Shown piece after piece: positions 1 to 8,190 of a DNA stretch of 47,965 nt. The DNA is taken from the NCBI GenBank assembly GCA_021405325.1, contig QWII01000082.1, positions 1-47,965 of the forward strand. The letters are read 5' to 3'. Source of the stretch: Caldilinea sp. CFX5. GTDB taxonomy: Bacteria; Chloroflexota; Anaerolineae; Caldilineales; Caldilineaceae. Both the position numbers and the translations under genes were made by a program. The notes under the pieces were generated by a model. That model saw nothing but the letters and a program-made list of their open reading frames with translations. It searched no databases and was not told the origin of the DNA. Position 1 is the first letter of the stretch; every line of letters begins with the position of its first letter.

Positions 1-126
1 GGCAAGAATAGTGGCGCGAGTCACGGACTCGCCAAGAGCGGGCAAGAATAGTGGCGCGAGTCACGGACTCGCCAAGAACGGGCAGGAGTGGGGGCGCGAG
101 TCACGGACTCGCCAAGAGCGGGCAGC
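1..126. repeat. 40-bp tandem repeat, three units plus a stub, each with a hairpin
   Basis: Three consecutive 40-bp units start at 1, 41 and 81, and the first six bases of a fourth follow at 121. Units 1 and 2 differ at a single base and unit 3 at a few more. Every unit contains a perfect 7-bp inverted repeat, GCGAGTC-acg-GACTCGC (16-32 in unit 1), so the transcript would form a row of identical hairpins just upstream of the DUF1501 gene. The array is cut by the window edge, so its full length is unknown. Confidence 0.9.
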
Positions 127-160
127 ACTGTAGGTTGATCACCATAAGAAGGGAATAATC

Positions 161-1438
161 ATGAATATTGATCTTAGTCGCCGTGAGTTTTTACAGATGA
201 GCGGGATGGTCGGCGTGATCGGCGCCAGTCAATCGCTCTTCCCGCGTTGGATGCCCCAACTGGCCTTTCGCAGCCCGGAACGCATGGCGGCAGGACCGGG
301 CGATGTCCTGGTCAACATCTTCCTGCGCGGCGGCATGGACGGCCTGAGCGTCGTCGCCCCCTTTGCCGAAGGCGCCAACTACTACGACGTGCGCCCCACC
401 CTGGCCGTACCGGAGCCGGGGCGCACCAACGGCGCCATTGATCTCGACGGTCGCTTTGGCCTGCACCCGACCCTGGCTCCGCTCAAGGAGATCTATGACG
501 AACAACACCTGGCGATTGTTCACGCCACCGGCTCCATCGACCCCAGCCGCTCGCACTTTGACGCCATGACCTTTATGGAAGCCGGCGTGCCCGGCAACAA
601 GACGCTCAACACCGGCTGGATCGGGCGTCATCTCCAAGCCGCGGCCTGGCAGAACGACTCGCCCTTCCGCGCCGTCGGCATGGGCGCCATGATCCCCGCC
701 GCCTTGCGCGGCCCCGTCACCCCTCTGTCGATCCGCTCCATCGCCGATTTTCACTTCCGTGGGCGCGACGATGAGTTGCAACGGTTACAACAAGCGATCT
801 CGGCACTCTACACCATCCAGGCGCCGACCAACCAGTTGGAACGGCAGGCCGGCCTGGTCTTCAAGACTATCGCGACCCTGGATCAATTGCAAGCGACTGA
901 CTACCAACCCGCCAACGGCGCCGAATACCCTGACGACGAATTTGGTCTGGGTCTCAAACAGGTGGCGCAACTGATCAAAGCCGATGTTGGGCTGGAAGTC
1001 GCCTGTGTGGACCTGGGCGGCTGGGACACGCACGAAAACCAGGGCACGTTCGATGGGGAGTTCAACAGCCTGTTGACCACACTGAGCAATGGCCTCGCCG
1101 CCTTCTATCACGATCTGCGCGCTTCCATGAACAACGTCACCGTCGTCACCATGAGCGAATTTGGCCGGCGCGTCTTGGAAAATGGCAGCAAAGGCACCGA
1201 CCACGGCCACGGCAATGTCATGTTCCTCATGGGCGGCGGCGTCAAAGGGGGACAGGTTCACACCCGCTGGCCCGGCCTGGCGGCCAATGACCTTGATGAC
1301 GGCGATCTTGCCATCACCACCGACTATCGCGATGTGTTGGCCGAAGTAGTTAGCCGTCGGCTACTCAACCCGGCGCTGGATCAAGTTTTCCCCGGGTATA
1401 CGCCGGGTGCGGTCGATGTTGTCTATACGCGCGGGTGA
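161..1438 (+). CDS. DUF1501 family protein, Tat-exported
   Basis: This 425-aa protein belongs by its motifs to the DUF1501 family, exported proteins with a sulfatase/alkaline-phosphatase-like fold and no firmly known reaction. The N-terminus has a twin-arginine motif (SRREFL, residues 6-11) followed by a short hydrophobic stretch, so folded export through Tat is likely. Family hallmarks visible are NIFLRGGMDGLS near residue 53, FGLHPTLAPL, the SRSHFDAM motif, and a C-terminal block with SEFGRR and DHGHGN that looks like a metal or active-site region. DUF1501 genes are often paired with a DUF1800 gene; that partner would lie left of the window if it exists. The start is supported by a purine-rich AGAAGGGA upstream. 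A long inverted repeat begins exactly at its stop codon. Confidence 0.88.
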   Translation: MNIDLSRREFLQMSGMVGVIGASQSLFPRWMPQLAFRSPERMAAGPGDVLVNIFLRGGMDGLSVVAPFAEGANYYDVRPTLAVPEPGRTNGAIDLDGRFGLHPTLAPLKEIYDEQHLAIVHATGSIDPSRSHFDAMTFMEAGVPGNKTLNTGWIGRHLQAAAWQNDSPFRAVGMGAMIPAALRGPVTPLSIRSIADFHFRGRDDELQRLQQAISALYTIQAPTNQLERQAGLVFKTIATLDQLQATDYQPANGAEYPDDEFGLGLKQVAQLIKADVGLEVACVDLGGWDTHENQGTFDGEFNSLLTTLSNGLAAFYHDLRASMNNVTVVTMSEFGRRVLENGSKGTDHGHGNVMFLMGGGVKGGQVHTRWPGLAANDLDDGDLAITTDYRDVLAEVVSRRLLNPALDQVFPGYTPGAVDVVYTRG

Positions 1439-1554
1439 CAGAACAACGGATTCGGGAAAGCAGCAGATTTGTGTAGGACAAGGAGAACTTACCGCGACAT
1501 CGCGTCTCCCTACCATATAAAAAATCCATTGCTTTCCCGAATCTGTTGTTCTGT
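1438..1554. repeat. Inverted repeat with 25-bp arms, terminator-like
   Basis: Arms 1438-1462 and 1530-1554 are complementary with one mismatch, and the left arm begins in the stop codon of the DUF1501 gene. The 67-bp interior includes smaller self-complementary pieces (GGAGA/TCTCC, GCG/CGC). It could end transcription, but there is no clean T-tract, so a palindromic repeat element is equally plausible. Confidence 0.8.
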
Positions 1555-1587
1555 TCCTGTGCCCACCTATCGAAAGGATTCTCTGGA

Positions 1588-2418
1588 ATGCGTATCAACA
1601 AACTACACTATCGCTTGCTCAAAACAGGCTTTCTCCTACTGTTAATCCTTAGCTTCTGCGGTGTCGCCGCTGCCCAGGGCCGGATCTACCTACCGGTGGT
1701 GGCGCAAGGGGCGCCGACGCCCCCCAGTCAACCGGAAACGGATAAAGAGCTAGCGATTGCCAAAGTCGCCGCTGCTCCTGAAATTGCGCCCGTGTTGGCC
1801 AATCATCCCCATTGGGTGGCCGACGCCTACCCTGACGATGAAGCAGAGCGCATCTGGCATGTTGATTTCTATGCCGAAACCGATGGCGAGCATCTAGGCT
1901 ACGGCCATGTCAGGCTCAACAGCAACGAACTTTTTGACATCAAGATGCCGCGCGACCTGTCGCCGGCCGAGTTACAAGCCGGCATTACCGCCATCGACGC
2001 CTATTTGCCCTATGACGCCGAGGTGCAGGCCCGGTTGGGCAACCCCAAGCTCTGGTATCATGACGTTTCTTATGACCGCTGGGAGGAATCGTGGAAAGCC
2101 TACTATTCCCGTGGCTTGGAAGAGATCTTGATCACCCTGTATATTGACGATAACAACGATGTCTACCTCGACGCCATCATCGATCCTGCCGTGCTAAGCG
2201 AAGAAGAAGCGGCGGAAGAGCGCCGCAACCGGGCCATCAATCTAGCCTACAGCGCTGAAGGAATTGACGAAGCGCTGGCTGGTGTAGATAATTGGAGCAC
2301 CTATGTCGAAGATCATGGCGACGACCAATATACCGTCGCCTTTAGCACCACCGAGCGTCCGCTCTATCGGGTTCATGTGGATATTGACCAGGAGCGGATC
2401 ATTGAAGCCGGCCCGTAG
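1588..2418 (+). CDS. Secreted protein of unknown function with two PepSY-like halves
   Basis: I do not recognise a named family. The start at 1588 (MRINKL) is preferred over the upstream in-frame ATG because GAAAGGA lies just before it. That gives 276 aa with a Sec signal peptide (hydrophobic residues 13-28, AAAQG cleavage region). Directly after it comes RIYLPVVA (32-39); a YLP(L/V)V motif is, as I recall, common in secreted Chloroflexota proteins, usually near a terminus. The mature part is acidic and contains two segments of similar pattern (an aromatic-rich strand, then strands ending in a polar turn): IWHVDFYAE... in the first half and NWSTYVED...VHVDID at the C-terminus. These resemble PepSY modules, which often inhibit or chaperone peptidases. 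The PepSY reading is inference and could be wrong. Confidence 0.65.
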   Translation: MRINKLHYRLLKTGFLLLLILSFCGVAAAQGRIYLPVVAQGAPTPPSQPETDKELAIAKVAAAPEIAPVLANHPHWVADAYPDDEAERIWHVDFYAETDGEHLGYGHVRLNSNELFDIKMPRDLSPAELQAGITAIDAYLPYDAEVQARLGNPKLWYHDVSYDRWEESWKAYYSRGLEEILITLYIDDNNDVYLDAIIDPAVLSEEEAAEERRNRAINLAYSAEGIDEALAGVDNWSTYVEDHGDDQYTVAFSTTERPLYRVHVDIDQERIIEAGP

Positions 2419-2428
2419 CGATTAAAGG

Positions 2429-2527
2429 CACGAGACACGAGACACGAGACACGAGACACGAGACACGAGACACGAGACACGAGACACGAGACACGAGACA
2501 CGAGACACGAGACACGAGACACGAGAC
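2429..2527. repeat. Heptamer microsatellite, about 14 copies of CACGAGA
   Basis: A perfect 7-bp period runs for 99 bases without an interruption. It lies in the gap between the secreted protein and the histidine kinase, ending about 40 bp before the kinase start codon. A perfect array of this length is prone to slipped-strand length change. A minus-strand reading frame through it (repeating VSCLVSR) is an artefact of the repeat. Confidence 0.95.
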
Positions 2528-2566
2528 TGTCTCAGCCTGTTCACACACTTGCCAGGAAACAACTCT

Positions 2567-4105
2567 ATGGCGACCAAATCGCTACCCAATCCATCGTCCA
2601 AACCCTGGTTGCGCACGGGGATGACGCTCTTACCGGCGTTGCTCGTGTTACTCTTTTGGGTCTTTTACATTCGCGCGGCCAATGAAGTGACCACCTCGCT
2701 CACCGATTTGGCGGAATTTGGCATTAATGCCTATACGTTAGGGCTGGTGGCGCAGGAATTAGTGCTGCCGGTCTTTCTGCTCTTTCTGTTGAGCCGGACG
2801 GCGCTCTACCGGCGCATTGTCGAAGAGACGGCGACCACCGTTGATCATCAGCGCCTCGGCCTGATCCTGCTGGGCATCACTATTCTCTTTTATGTCGGCC
2901 AATATGGTCTGATCACGGTGCAGGAAGATCGCGCCACCACCGGCTACTTTATTGTCTTTGTGGCCGGGCTGCTGGGGGGCTGGCAGATTGGGCTGGTCTG
3001 TGGTCTGGTGGGCATGGCAGCCAGCGGTTTAATCGAATATTCGTTTTGGGATACGGACCGCTTTAATCTCTTTGCCTATGTCCAGTATGCCACCTTGCTC
3101 CGCATGGAGAGCATGGCCGTTCTCTGGGTCGGCTGCTGCGCCGGCCTGCTGCGCGATCGTTTGCCGCAACGGGTGCGCCTGATCCCGTGGGCGGTGGCCT
3201 TCCTCTATGTGGCTTTCGAGGCGATCATTGCCGTTGCCATCTACTTTTGCTATGAAGAAATCAATTATTACCTGGATCGTCTTTTGACCAATGTCTTCAT
3301 GTCGGCGTTGGCGGTGGCCGCCGTCACGCTCATGGCGCGCAATGTGCGGGAGGAAGCTGCCCGTCAGCGCGCCGAGCAAGCCCAAATCCAACTGGCCCAA
3401 ACCACCCTGGCCCTCACCCAGACCAAACTGGCGCTGGCGCAGGCCGAGGTACGCGCCCTCCACGCCCAGATCAACCCGCACTTTTTCTTTAACGCGCTCA
3501 ACACCATCCGCTATTTTATTCGCACCGAACCTAACATGGCCCGCGATCTGCTGACCAGTCTCTCCAACATCTTTCAACGCACCTTGAGCGCCGGTCAATT
3601 TATCACGCTGCGCGAAGAGATCGACCATGTCGAAGCCTACCTGGCGCTGGAAAAGGCGCGGCTCGATGAACGCCTGCACATCATCTGGACCGTTCTCGCC
3701 AAAGAGCAACTTGACCACCTGATCCCGACCCTCGTTTTGCAGCCAATTGTCGAAAATGCCGTCATTCATGGCCTGGCGCCCAAAACCGAAGGGGGTACGA
3801 TCCACATCGTCATCAACAAAGTTGGCCCGGAACTGCTGATCCAGGTCGATGATGACGGCGTTGGCTTTGATGTCACCCGCACCATTCGTGTCGAATCAGC
3901 CGAAACCGCCCTGACCACCGAACGCCGCCCCTCGATTGGGCTGCACAATGTCGATGAACGGTTGCGCCGTCTCTATGGGGAAGAACACCGATTGCTGGTC
4001 GAATCCGAACGGGGCCGCGGCACCCGCGTCATCATTCGCGTCCCGCTCAACGCCGATGTTTCTGAACACCTAATCACCCAATCACCGGATCGCTTACTAG
4101 CATAA
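2567..4105 (+). CDS. LytS/YehU-type membrane sensor histidine kinase
   Basis: This 512-aa sensor kinase should phosphorylate the LytTR regulator encoded next to it. The N-terminal 260 residues hold about seven hydrophobic segments (roughly 19-36, 56-76, 98-116, 126-150, 180-196, 205-228, 238-257), so the sensor is membrane-embedded. A heptad-rich linker (260-300) leads to a His_kinase domain with the phosphoacceptor in INPHFFFNALN (H305). The ATPase domain has the N-box LQPIVENAVIHGL (N397), the G1 box DDDGVGFD (428-435) and SIGLHNVDERL (456-466). The start is set at the ATG at 2567, behind AGGAA, instead of a TTG six codons upstream. What it senses is not visible; LytS-type kinases commonly respond to envelope or membrane state. 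Confidence 0.92.
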   Translation: MATKSLPNPSSKPWLRTGMTLLPALLVLLFWVFYIRAANEVTTSLTDLAEFGINAYTLGLVAQELVLPVFLLFLLSRTALYRRIVEETATTVDHQRLGLILLGITILFYVGQYGLITVQEDRATTGYFIVFVAGLLGGWQIGLVCGLVGMAASGLIEYSFWDTDRFNLFAYVQYATLLRMESMAVLWVGCCAGLLRDRLPQRVRLIPWAVAFLYVAFEAIIAVAIYFCYEEINYYLDRLLTNVFMSALAVAAVTLMARNVREEAARQRAEQAQIQLAQTTLALTQTKLALAQAEVRALHAQINPHFFFNALNTIRYFIRTEPNMARDLLTSLSNIFQRTLSAGQFITLREEIDHVEAYLALEKARLDERLHIIWTVLAKEQLDHLIPTLVLQPIVENAVIHGLAPKTEGGTIHIVINKVGPELLIQVDDDGVGFDVTRTIRVESAETALTTERRPSIGLHNVDERLRRLYGEEHRLLVESERGRGTRVIIRVPLNADVSEHLITQSPDRLLA

Positions 4106-4108
4106 ATT

Positions 4109-4179
4109 CAGGGTAGTGGGTTGGCTGATTCGTTGGTTTCGACAAGCTCAACCAACGAATCAGCCAACCCACTACCCTG
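4109..4179. terminator. 30-bp perfect hairpin between kinase and regulator genes
   Basis: Arms 4109-4138 and 4150-4179 are perfectly complementary over 30 bp with an 11-nt loop. The inner part is GGTTTCGACAAGCTCAACC, a core that recurs at 45760-45778 in this window. It lies three bases after the kinase stop codon and 14 bases before the regulator start. There is no T-tract, so it may attenuate or stabilise the transcript, not simply end it, or be a dispersed palindromic repeat. Confidence 0.85.
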
Positions 4180-4193
4180 CCAACTAACGACCT

Positions 4194-4961
4194 ATGCACA
4201 TCCTAATTGCCGACGACGAAAAACCCGCCCGCGCTGAACTGCGCTATATGCTCCAACAACTGGAGGCCGACGCCACCTACAGCGAAGCACGCAACGGGCA
4301 GGAGGTGCTGACTCTGGTCGCCCAGCAGCCGGTCGATGTCCTCTTTTTAGACATCAACATGCCGGGGGTCAACGGCTTGAGCGTAGCGACCGCACTGCTC
4401 GAAAGCCCTGCCCCGCCGCTCATCGTCTTTGCCACCGCCTATGACGCCCACGCCGTGCGCGCCTTTGAACTGGCCGCCCTCGACTACATCGTCAAACCTT
4501 TTGCCGAGCAACGGCTGGCGCAGACCATGCAGCGTATCCGCAAGACGCTGGCCGAACAGGAACAACTGGCGCAAAAACAGAGCGCCCTCCGCAACTACCT
4601 GCAAGGCGCCATCGGCGCCCCCGCCCTTGCCAAACTCTGGGCCGAGCGGGCCAATGGCGCCGGCGTTCTCCTCGCCTACAAAGACATCCTCTGGATCGAA
4701 GCCGAAGAGAAAAAGGTCTACGTACAACCCGTCACCGGCGAACGGCTCACCCTTCCCTACACCCTCAAAGAACTGGAAGAGCGCCTGACCGGCCACCCCA
4801 TTCTGCGCGTCCACAAAGCCTATTTGGTCAATCTCGACCATGTTCTGGAAGTGGCGCCCATGTTCTCCGGCACCTTCCTCCTGCGCATGAATGACGCCGC
4901 CCGCACCGAAATTCCTATGTCGCGCCAATACGCCAAGGCGTTGAAGGCGCTGATGGGCTAG
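4194..4961 (+). CDS. LytR/AlgR-family response regulator (REC-LytTR)
   Basis: This 255-aa response regulator is the partner of the kinase at 2567. The receiver domain (1-120) has the acidic pair D8/D9, the phosphoacceptor D53 in LFLDINMPG, T81 and the conserved lysine K101 in IVKPF. The C-terminal part (about 150-252) is a LytTR DNA-binding domain, with the typical pattern ILWIEAEEKKVYV, then LKELEERL, then RVHKAYLVNLDHV and a SRQYAKALKALM tail. LytTR regulators usually control envelope, exopolysaccharide or secretion genes. The neighbouring exopolysaccharide locus, which converges on this gene from the opposite strand, is therefore a candidate target, but no binding site was identified. The two convergent genes are separated by only 17 bp. 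Confidence 0.93.
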   Translation: MHILIADDEKPARAELRYMLQQLEADATYSEARNGQEVLTLVAQQPVDVLFLDINMPGVNGLSVATALLESPAPPLIVFATAYDAHAVRAFELAALDYIVKPFAEQRLAQTMQRIRKTLAEQEQLAQKQSALRNYLQGAIGAPALAKLWAERANGAGVLLAYKDILWIEAEEKKVYVQPVTGERLTLPYTLKELEERLTGHPILRVHKAYLVNLDHVLEVAPMFSGTFLLRMNDAARTEIPMSRQYAKALKALMG

Positions 4962-4978
4962 GTCGGGCGCGGCGGCCC

Positions 4979-6160
4979 TCAACTCGCCACGTTAACATAG
5001 CCGGTAGCCTGGTTGGGTACGCCTTGCTTGTCCAGGGGCGTGCTGCGCTTGGCCTCTTGCTGGAAAAAGGCAATGATCTTGCGGCGAAGTGGTTTTTCCA
5101 ACCAGAAGAACGAGCCGATGGAAAAGCCGATAATGATGGGTAGGTAGAGCGCCGGATAGGCAATGGCGCTAAAGTCCTGCAACGGCGTCACGGCGATCAA
5201 TTGTCGGGTCCAGTAGCTAATCGGAACCTGCAAAATATAGATGGCATAGCTCGCTTCGCCCAGAATCAGCAGGAGCGGGTGGGCGAGCAATTTGGCAATG
5301 CCCCCCTTGCCCAGGGCCAGCGCATAAATCACGGCGGCAAACAAGGGGCTGGCGATCCCGGTGCGCAGCAAGGCATGGGGAATGCCCGAATAGGCAATCA
5401 CGCTCAACGCCAACAGCAAAGAGCCGATCTCCACCCCCGTCACGCGGTGGGACAGGGCGTTGTCGGGATTCATGTAGTTTTGACGCAAAAAGATGATGCC
5501 CGTTGCAATCCCGACAATAAATGCCGATAGGTTTAGGAGTGGGTTGAACGCGATAAAGTCGCCAACCATGCGTTTCATTGCGCCATCCGTCATGGCGGCG
5601 TAGGTGAGCCATAACGGGGTGTTGACGGCTATGGCAACCACCCAGAGCAACAAGGTCATGAGCAACAGGGAGCGTGTGCGTAACTTGGCAAGATAGACCC
5701 CCACCAAGGGAAAGAGCAGATAGAAGAACGCTTCAGCAGAAATCGACCAGCCGGGGCAGTTGATGCCGCAGCCGTAAAGCGGCGCCCAGGCTTGCACCAG
5801 GGTCAATTCCGTAAAGAGCGTTGTGATGGCAGCGACAAAGCCAGATCCGCTCCCCAGGTCGATGGTGGTGAGGTAGGCCGGTATACTCAGCAGCAAGGCC
5901 AGGAGGTAGACCGGGTAGACGCGGGCAAAACGGGCCAGCCAAAAGCGGCGCGGTTCCACCGGCTTATCCAGGTAGGTGTAGGCCAGAACAAAGCCCGACA
6001 GCACAAAAAAGAAGTTAACGGCCATGTTCCCATGCTTGATAATCGCATAGAGGAAAGGGGGGATCATGGCCGCATTATTGATTGAAAAGTGAAACGCAAT
6101 GATTGCCATCGCCGCCAAAAAGCGTAGGCTGGTCAGTGCAGGAAGTGCGTTTTTCTTCAT
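4979..6160 (-). CDS. Acyltransferase family 3 (OafA-like) membrane protein
   Basis: This 393-aa integral membrane acyltransferase has about ten hydrophobic segments. The family signature is at the N-terminus: LTSLRFLAAMAIIAFHF, with R13 and H24, the conserved Arg and His of acyltransferase-3 proteins, followed by FFFVLSGFVLAYTY. Such proteins move acetyl or other acyl groups from acyl-CoA across the membrane onto sugars of O-antigen, capsule or exopolysaccharide. It is the last gene in the direction of the exopolysaccharide locus but is separated from it by a 520-bp gap, so it may have its own promoter. Length is normal for a stand-alone family member without a fused SGNH domain. Confidence 0.88.
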   Translation of the reverse strand: MKKNALPALTSLRFLAAMAIIAFHFSINNAAMIPPFLYAIIKHGNMAVNFFFVLSGFVLAYTYLDKPVEPRRFWLARFARVYPVYLLALLLSIPAYLTTIDLGSGSGFVAAITTLFTELTLVQAWAPLYGCGINCPGWSISAEAFFYLLFPLVGVYLAKLRTRSLLLMTLLLWVVAIAVNTPLWLTYAAMTDGAMKRMVGDFIAFNPLLNLSAFIVGIATGIIFLRQNYMNPDNALSHRVTGVEIGSLLLALSVIAYSGIPHALLRTGIASPLFAAVIYALALGKGGIAKLLAHPLLLILGEASYAIYILQVPISYWTRQLIAVTPLQDFSAIAYPALYLPIIIGFSIGSFFWLEKPLRRKIIAFFQQEAKRSTPLDKQGVPNQATGYVNVAS

Positions 6161-6681
6161 AATGCGTTTAAGCCCTTGGAAATGCTACACAATGCGTTGG
6201 AATAATCCACGCGACCGACGCGCTCTATCAGGTCGGGGCTACCCTGCCCTGGAAGCGGCTATGCGCGCCTGGTCATACCGAACCGTTCCCGCCTCTGCCA
6301 GGAAGATACTCATGCCCGCTGGCGCACCACAGTCAATGCCATCAACCACGCGCCCAGGGGGCGCCCGACAAAGAATACAAAGGGGTTTCTTCGTGACCTT
6401 CGTGCCTTTGTGGTTATTTTCAGGGCAGGGTAGCTGGCGCCTATGCCTGAACAGGCGACATGCCTTGGCGGCGCCACAAAGGATGAAAACAGAACCGCCT
6501 AGCGTTAGCGGGTCGGCCCCTTACTGACGTGTGGGGTTCTATTTTCCCAGCAGGCCACATGCCTTAGCGGCGCCGCAAACGATGAAAATGCAACAGCGAT
6601 TTCACCGATTGCACAGATTTTTCTATTCGTTAATCGGCATAATCGGTGAAATCCCTGTTATTTTCAGAACAGTTACCGCCA
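6161..6681. other. Intergenic region with direct and inverted repeats, no supported gene
   Basis: No convincing gene is present; the reading frame at 6099-6527 (+) overlaps the acyltransferase antisense, lacks an RBS and has no family features. A 38-bp direct repeat occurs at 6452-6489 and 6551-6588 (about 34 of 38 identical; core ACATGCCTT). A hairpin follows: GATTTCACCGATT (6598-6610) pairs with AATCGGTGAAATC (6641-6653), extended by AACAG/CTGTT outside. Being downstream of the LysM gene, the hairpin could terminate the main exopolysaccharide transcript. Confidence 0.7.
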
Positions 6682-7530
6682 TCAGTTAATCATCTCCACC
6701 AGGCGTGACGCCACGGTCAAGAAGAAAAGCATTAACAGCGGCGCAATGCCCAAATTGAGCAACCGATTCATCGTGCGCCACTGCTGACCGCTAAAGAACA
6801 ACTCCTTGGCGACGAGCAGTGCGATCAAGGCGACCGCAATAGTCGCACTCACCGCCGTCGGCAGCGCCAGCAGGGAAGGCGTGTGCATCATTGGGAAGAG
6901 AATCACCCCGATCAAGATGCCGGCAAAGAGAAAGATGGCATTGCCCATCATCCCAAAGACGCTGTGAACCACCGGTGAATCATCTGTGCGTGGCCGTAGG
7001 GCAAAAAAGATCATCGCCATTGCACCCAGCCCCAGAATTGCCAACACAATGAGATTGGCCGCACCAAAGGGGCTGACCGTCATCGGCACGATCTCCGGGG
7101 TGACACTCGCCTCCAGCGCCGCCACATTGACCGTTGCCAGGTTAGTGGTCGTCGAAATAACCTGAAGTAAGGGTTGGGCCACGTTCGCCGCCGCCGGCGC
7201 AACTGTTACCGAATTTGCTGTACCCACCACTTGCGTTGGCACTAAGACCAGATCACCGGCGCTGATCTGGTCGCTTTTCAGACAATTCGTCGCAATCAAC
7301 GTTTCCAACGTAACCTGCGCCTCGGCCGCTAAGGCGCTCAACGTATCACCCACCCCAACCCGATAGGGCCGCCAGCCGGCCTGCACCGAGACGGCACAAT
7401 CTTTCTGCCGATTGGCCCCCGCATAGGTTGTGCCGGCTTGGGCAACCAGCACCGAGCCGAACATCGCCAGCAGCACAAAGGCCAGCAGCACAAAGAGATT
7501 GGTCGGTTGAAAAGAAAGTTTATTGAACAT
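6682..7530 (-). CDS. LysM-domain protein with four C-terminal membrane helices
   Basis: This 282-aa protein starts with a hydrophobic signal or anchor (residues 9-32). It then has one LysM module (about 55-98: YRVGVGDTLSALAAEAQVTL, then a GDLVLVP ending), which normally binds glycan or peptidoglycan. An Ala/Thr/Val-rich linker leads to about four membrane segments (157-178, 192-213, 226-245, 257-279). The order LysM then polytopic membrane domain is not a family I can name. It is the distal gene of the exopolysaccharide locus, 48 bp after the acyltransferase gene, and begins behind GGAG. A role in anchoring or sensing the polymer at the cell wall is an inference. Two cysteines (C45, C83) bracket the LysM module and could form a disulfide. 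Confidence 0.75.
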   Translation of the reverse strand: MFNKLSFQPTNLFVLLAFVLLAMFGSVLVAQAGTTYAGANRQKDCAVSVQAGWRPYRVGVGDTLSALAAEAQVTLETLIATNCLKSDQISAGDLVLVPTQVVGTANSVTVAPAAANVAQPLLQVISTTTNLATVNVAALEASVTPEIVPMTVSPFGAANLIVLAILGLGAMAMIFFALRPRTDDSPVVHSVFGMMGNAIFLFAGILIGVILFPMMHTPSLLALPTAVSATIAVALIALLVAKELFFSGQQWRTMNRLLNLGIAPLLMLFFLTVASRLVEMIN

Positions 7531-7578
7531 GAGAAAGCTCCTCCACAGTTGAAAAAAACACGATGCAAAAAACGGTAC

Positions 7579-8175
7579 TCACGCCGCCGCTTTGATGATC
7601 CGCGCCGGATTGCCGGCCGCCACCACCATCGGCGGAATCGCTTTGGTCACGACACTGCCGGCGCCAATCACGCTGCCCTTGCCAATCGTGACACCGGGCA
7701 AAATCAACGTGTTGGCGCCCACCCATACATCATCTTCCAGGACAATGGGGCGGCTATCGCCGCTCGTAAAAATCCGTTGCTCCACTGCGCCAAAACTTAA
7801 ATCGTGGCCACTGCCGTCAATGATCTGGCAATTGGCCGCAATCAAGCAGCGTTTGCCGATAGTGATGGCGTTGTAGGCATGGAGACAGGCGCCATGCAAC
7901 CGGGCATGGGCGCCGATGGTGATGCGGGCGCCCGGTCGATCAGCAAAGAGCTTCACGGGTGAGTGCATGTTGAGGTGATAGCCCCGATTGCTGGAATTGA
8001 GCGTCACCCCCTCTTCAATGATGATCTGCCCACCGTTGCTGATCTCAATGACCGGCATGCCCTTGAAGACAACGCCACGCCCCAGTCGCAACCCGGCCAG
8101 GTAGCGGTAGCGCAGCCGCAGCAGGCGTGTAGTGAACGCAAATTGGCTCTGTTGGACGACACTGGCAATCGACAT
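7579..8175 (-). CDS. Hexapeptide-repeat (LbH) O-acyltransferase
   Basis: This 198-aa left-handed beta-helix acyltransferase is of the WbbJ/maltose-acetyltransferase type and probably acetylates a sugar of the exopolysaccharide from acetyl-CoA. Hexapeptide repeats are visible through the middle and C-terminus (ITIGAHARLHGACLHAYNAITIGKRCLIAA..., VWVGANTLILPGVTIGKG, SVIGAGSVVTKAIP, AGNPARII). The usual catalytic-type His is in DGSGHDL. The ATG at 8175 is preferred over a GTG one codon upstream, with AAGGAG just ahead. It follows the CapK-like gene by 15 bp, so the two are co-transcribed. Confidence 0.9.
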   Translation of the reverse strand: MSIASVVQQSQFAFTTRLLRLRYRYLAGLRLGRGVVFKGMPVIEISNGGQIIIEEGVTLNSSNRGYHLNMHSPVKLFADRPGARITIGAHARLHGACLHAYNAITIGKRCLIAANCQIIDGSGHDLSFGAVEQRIFTSGDSRPIVLEDDVWVGANTLILPGVTIGKGSVIGAGSVVTKAIPPMVVAAGNPARIIKAAA

Positions 8176-8190
8176 CACCTGGCTCTCCTT

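Noticed and set aside
1..126. CRISPR array
   Set aside because: The repeat period has no unique spacers; the whole 40-bp unit is repeated and no cas gene is near.
6099..6527. 142-aa open frame on the plus strand
   Set aside because: Begins antisense within the acyltransferase gene, has no RBS and runs through direct repeats.
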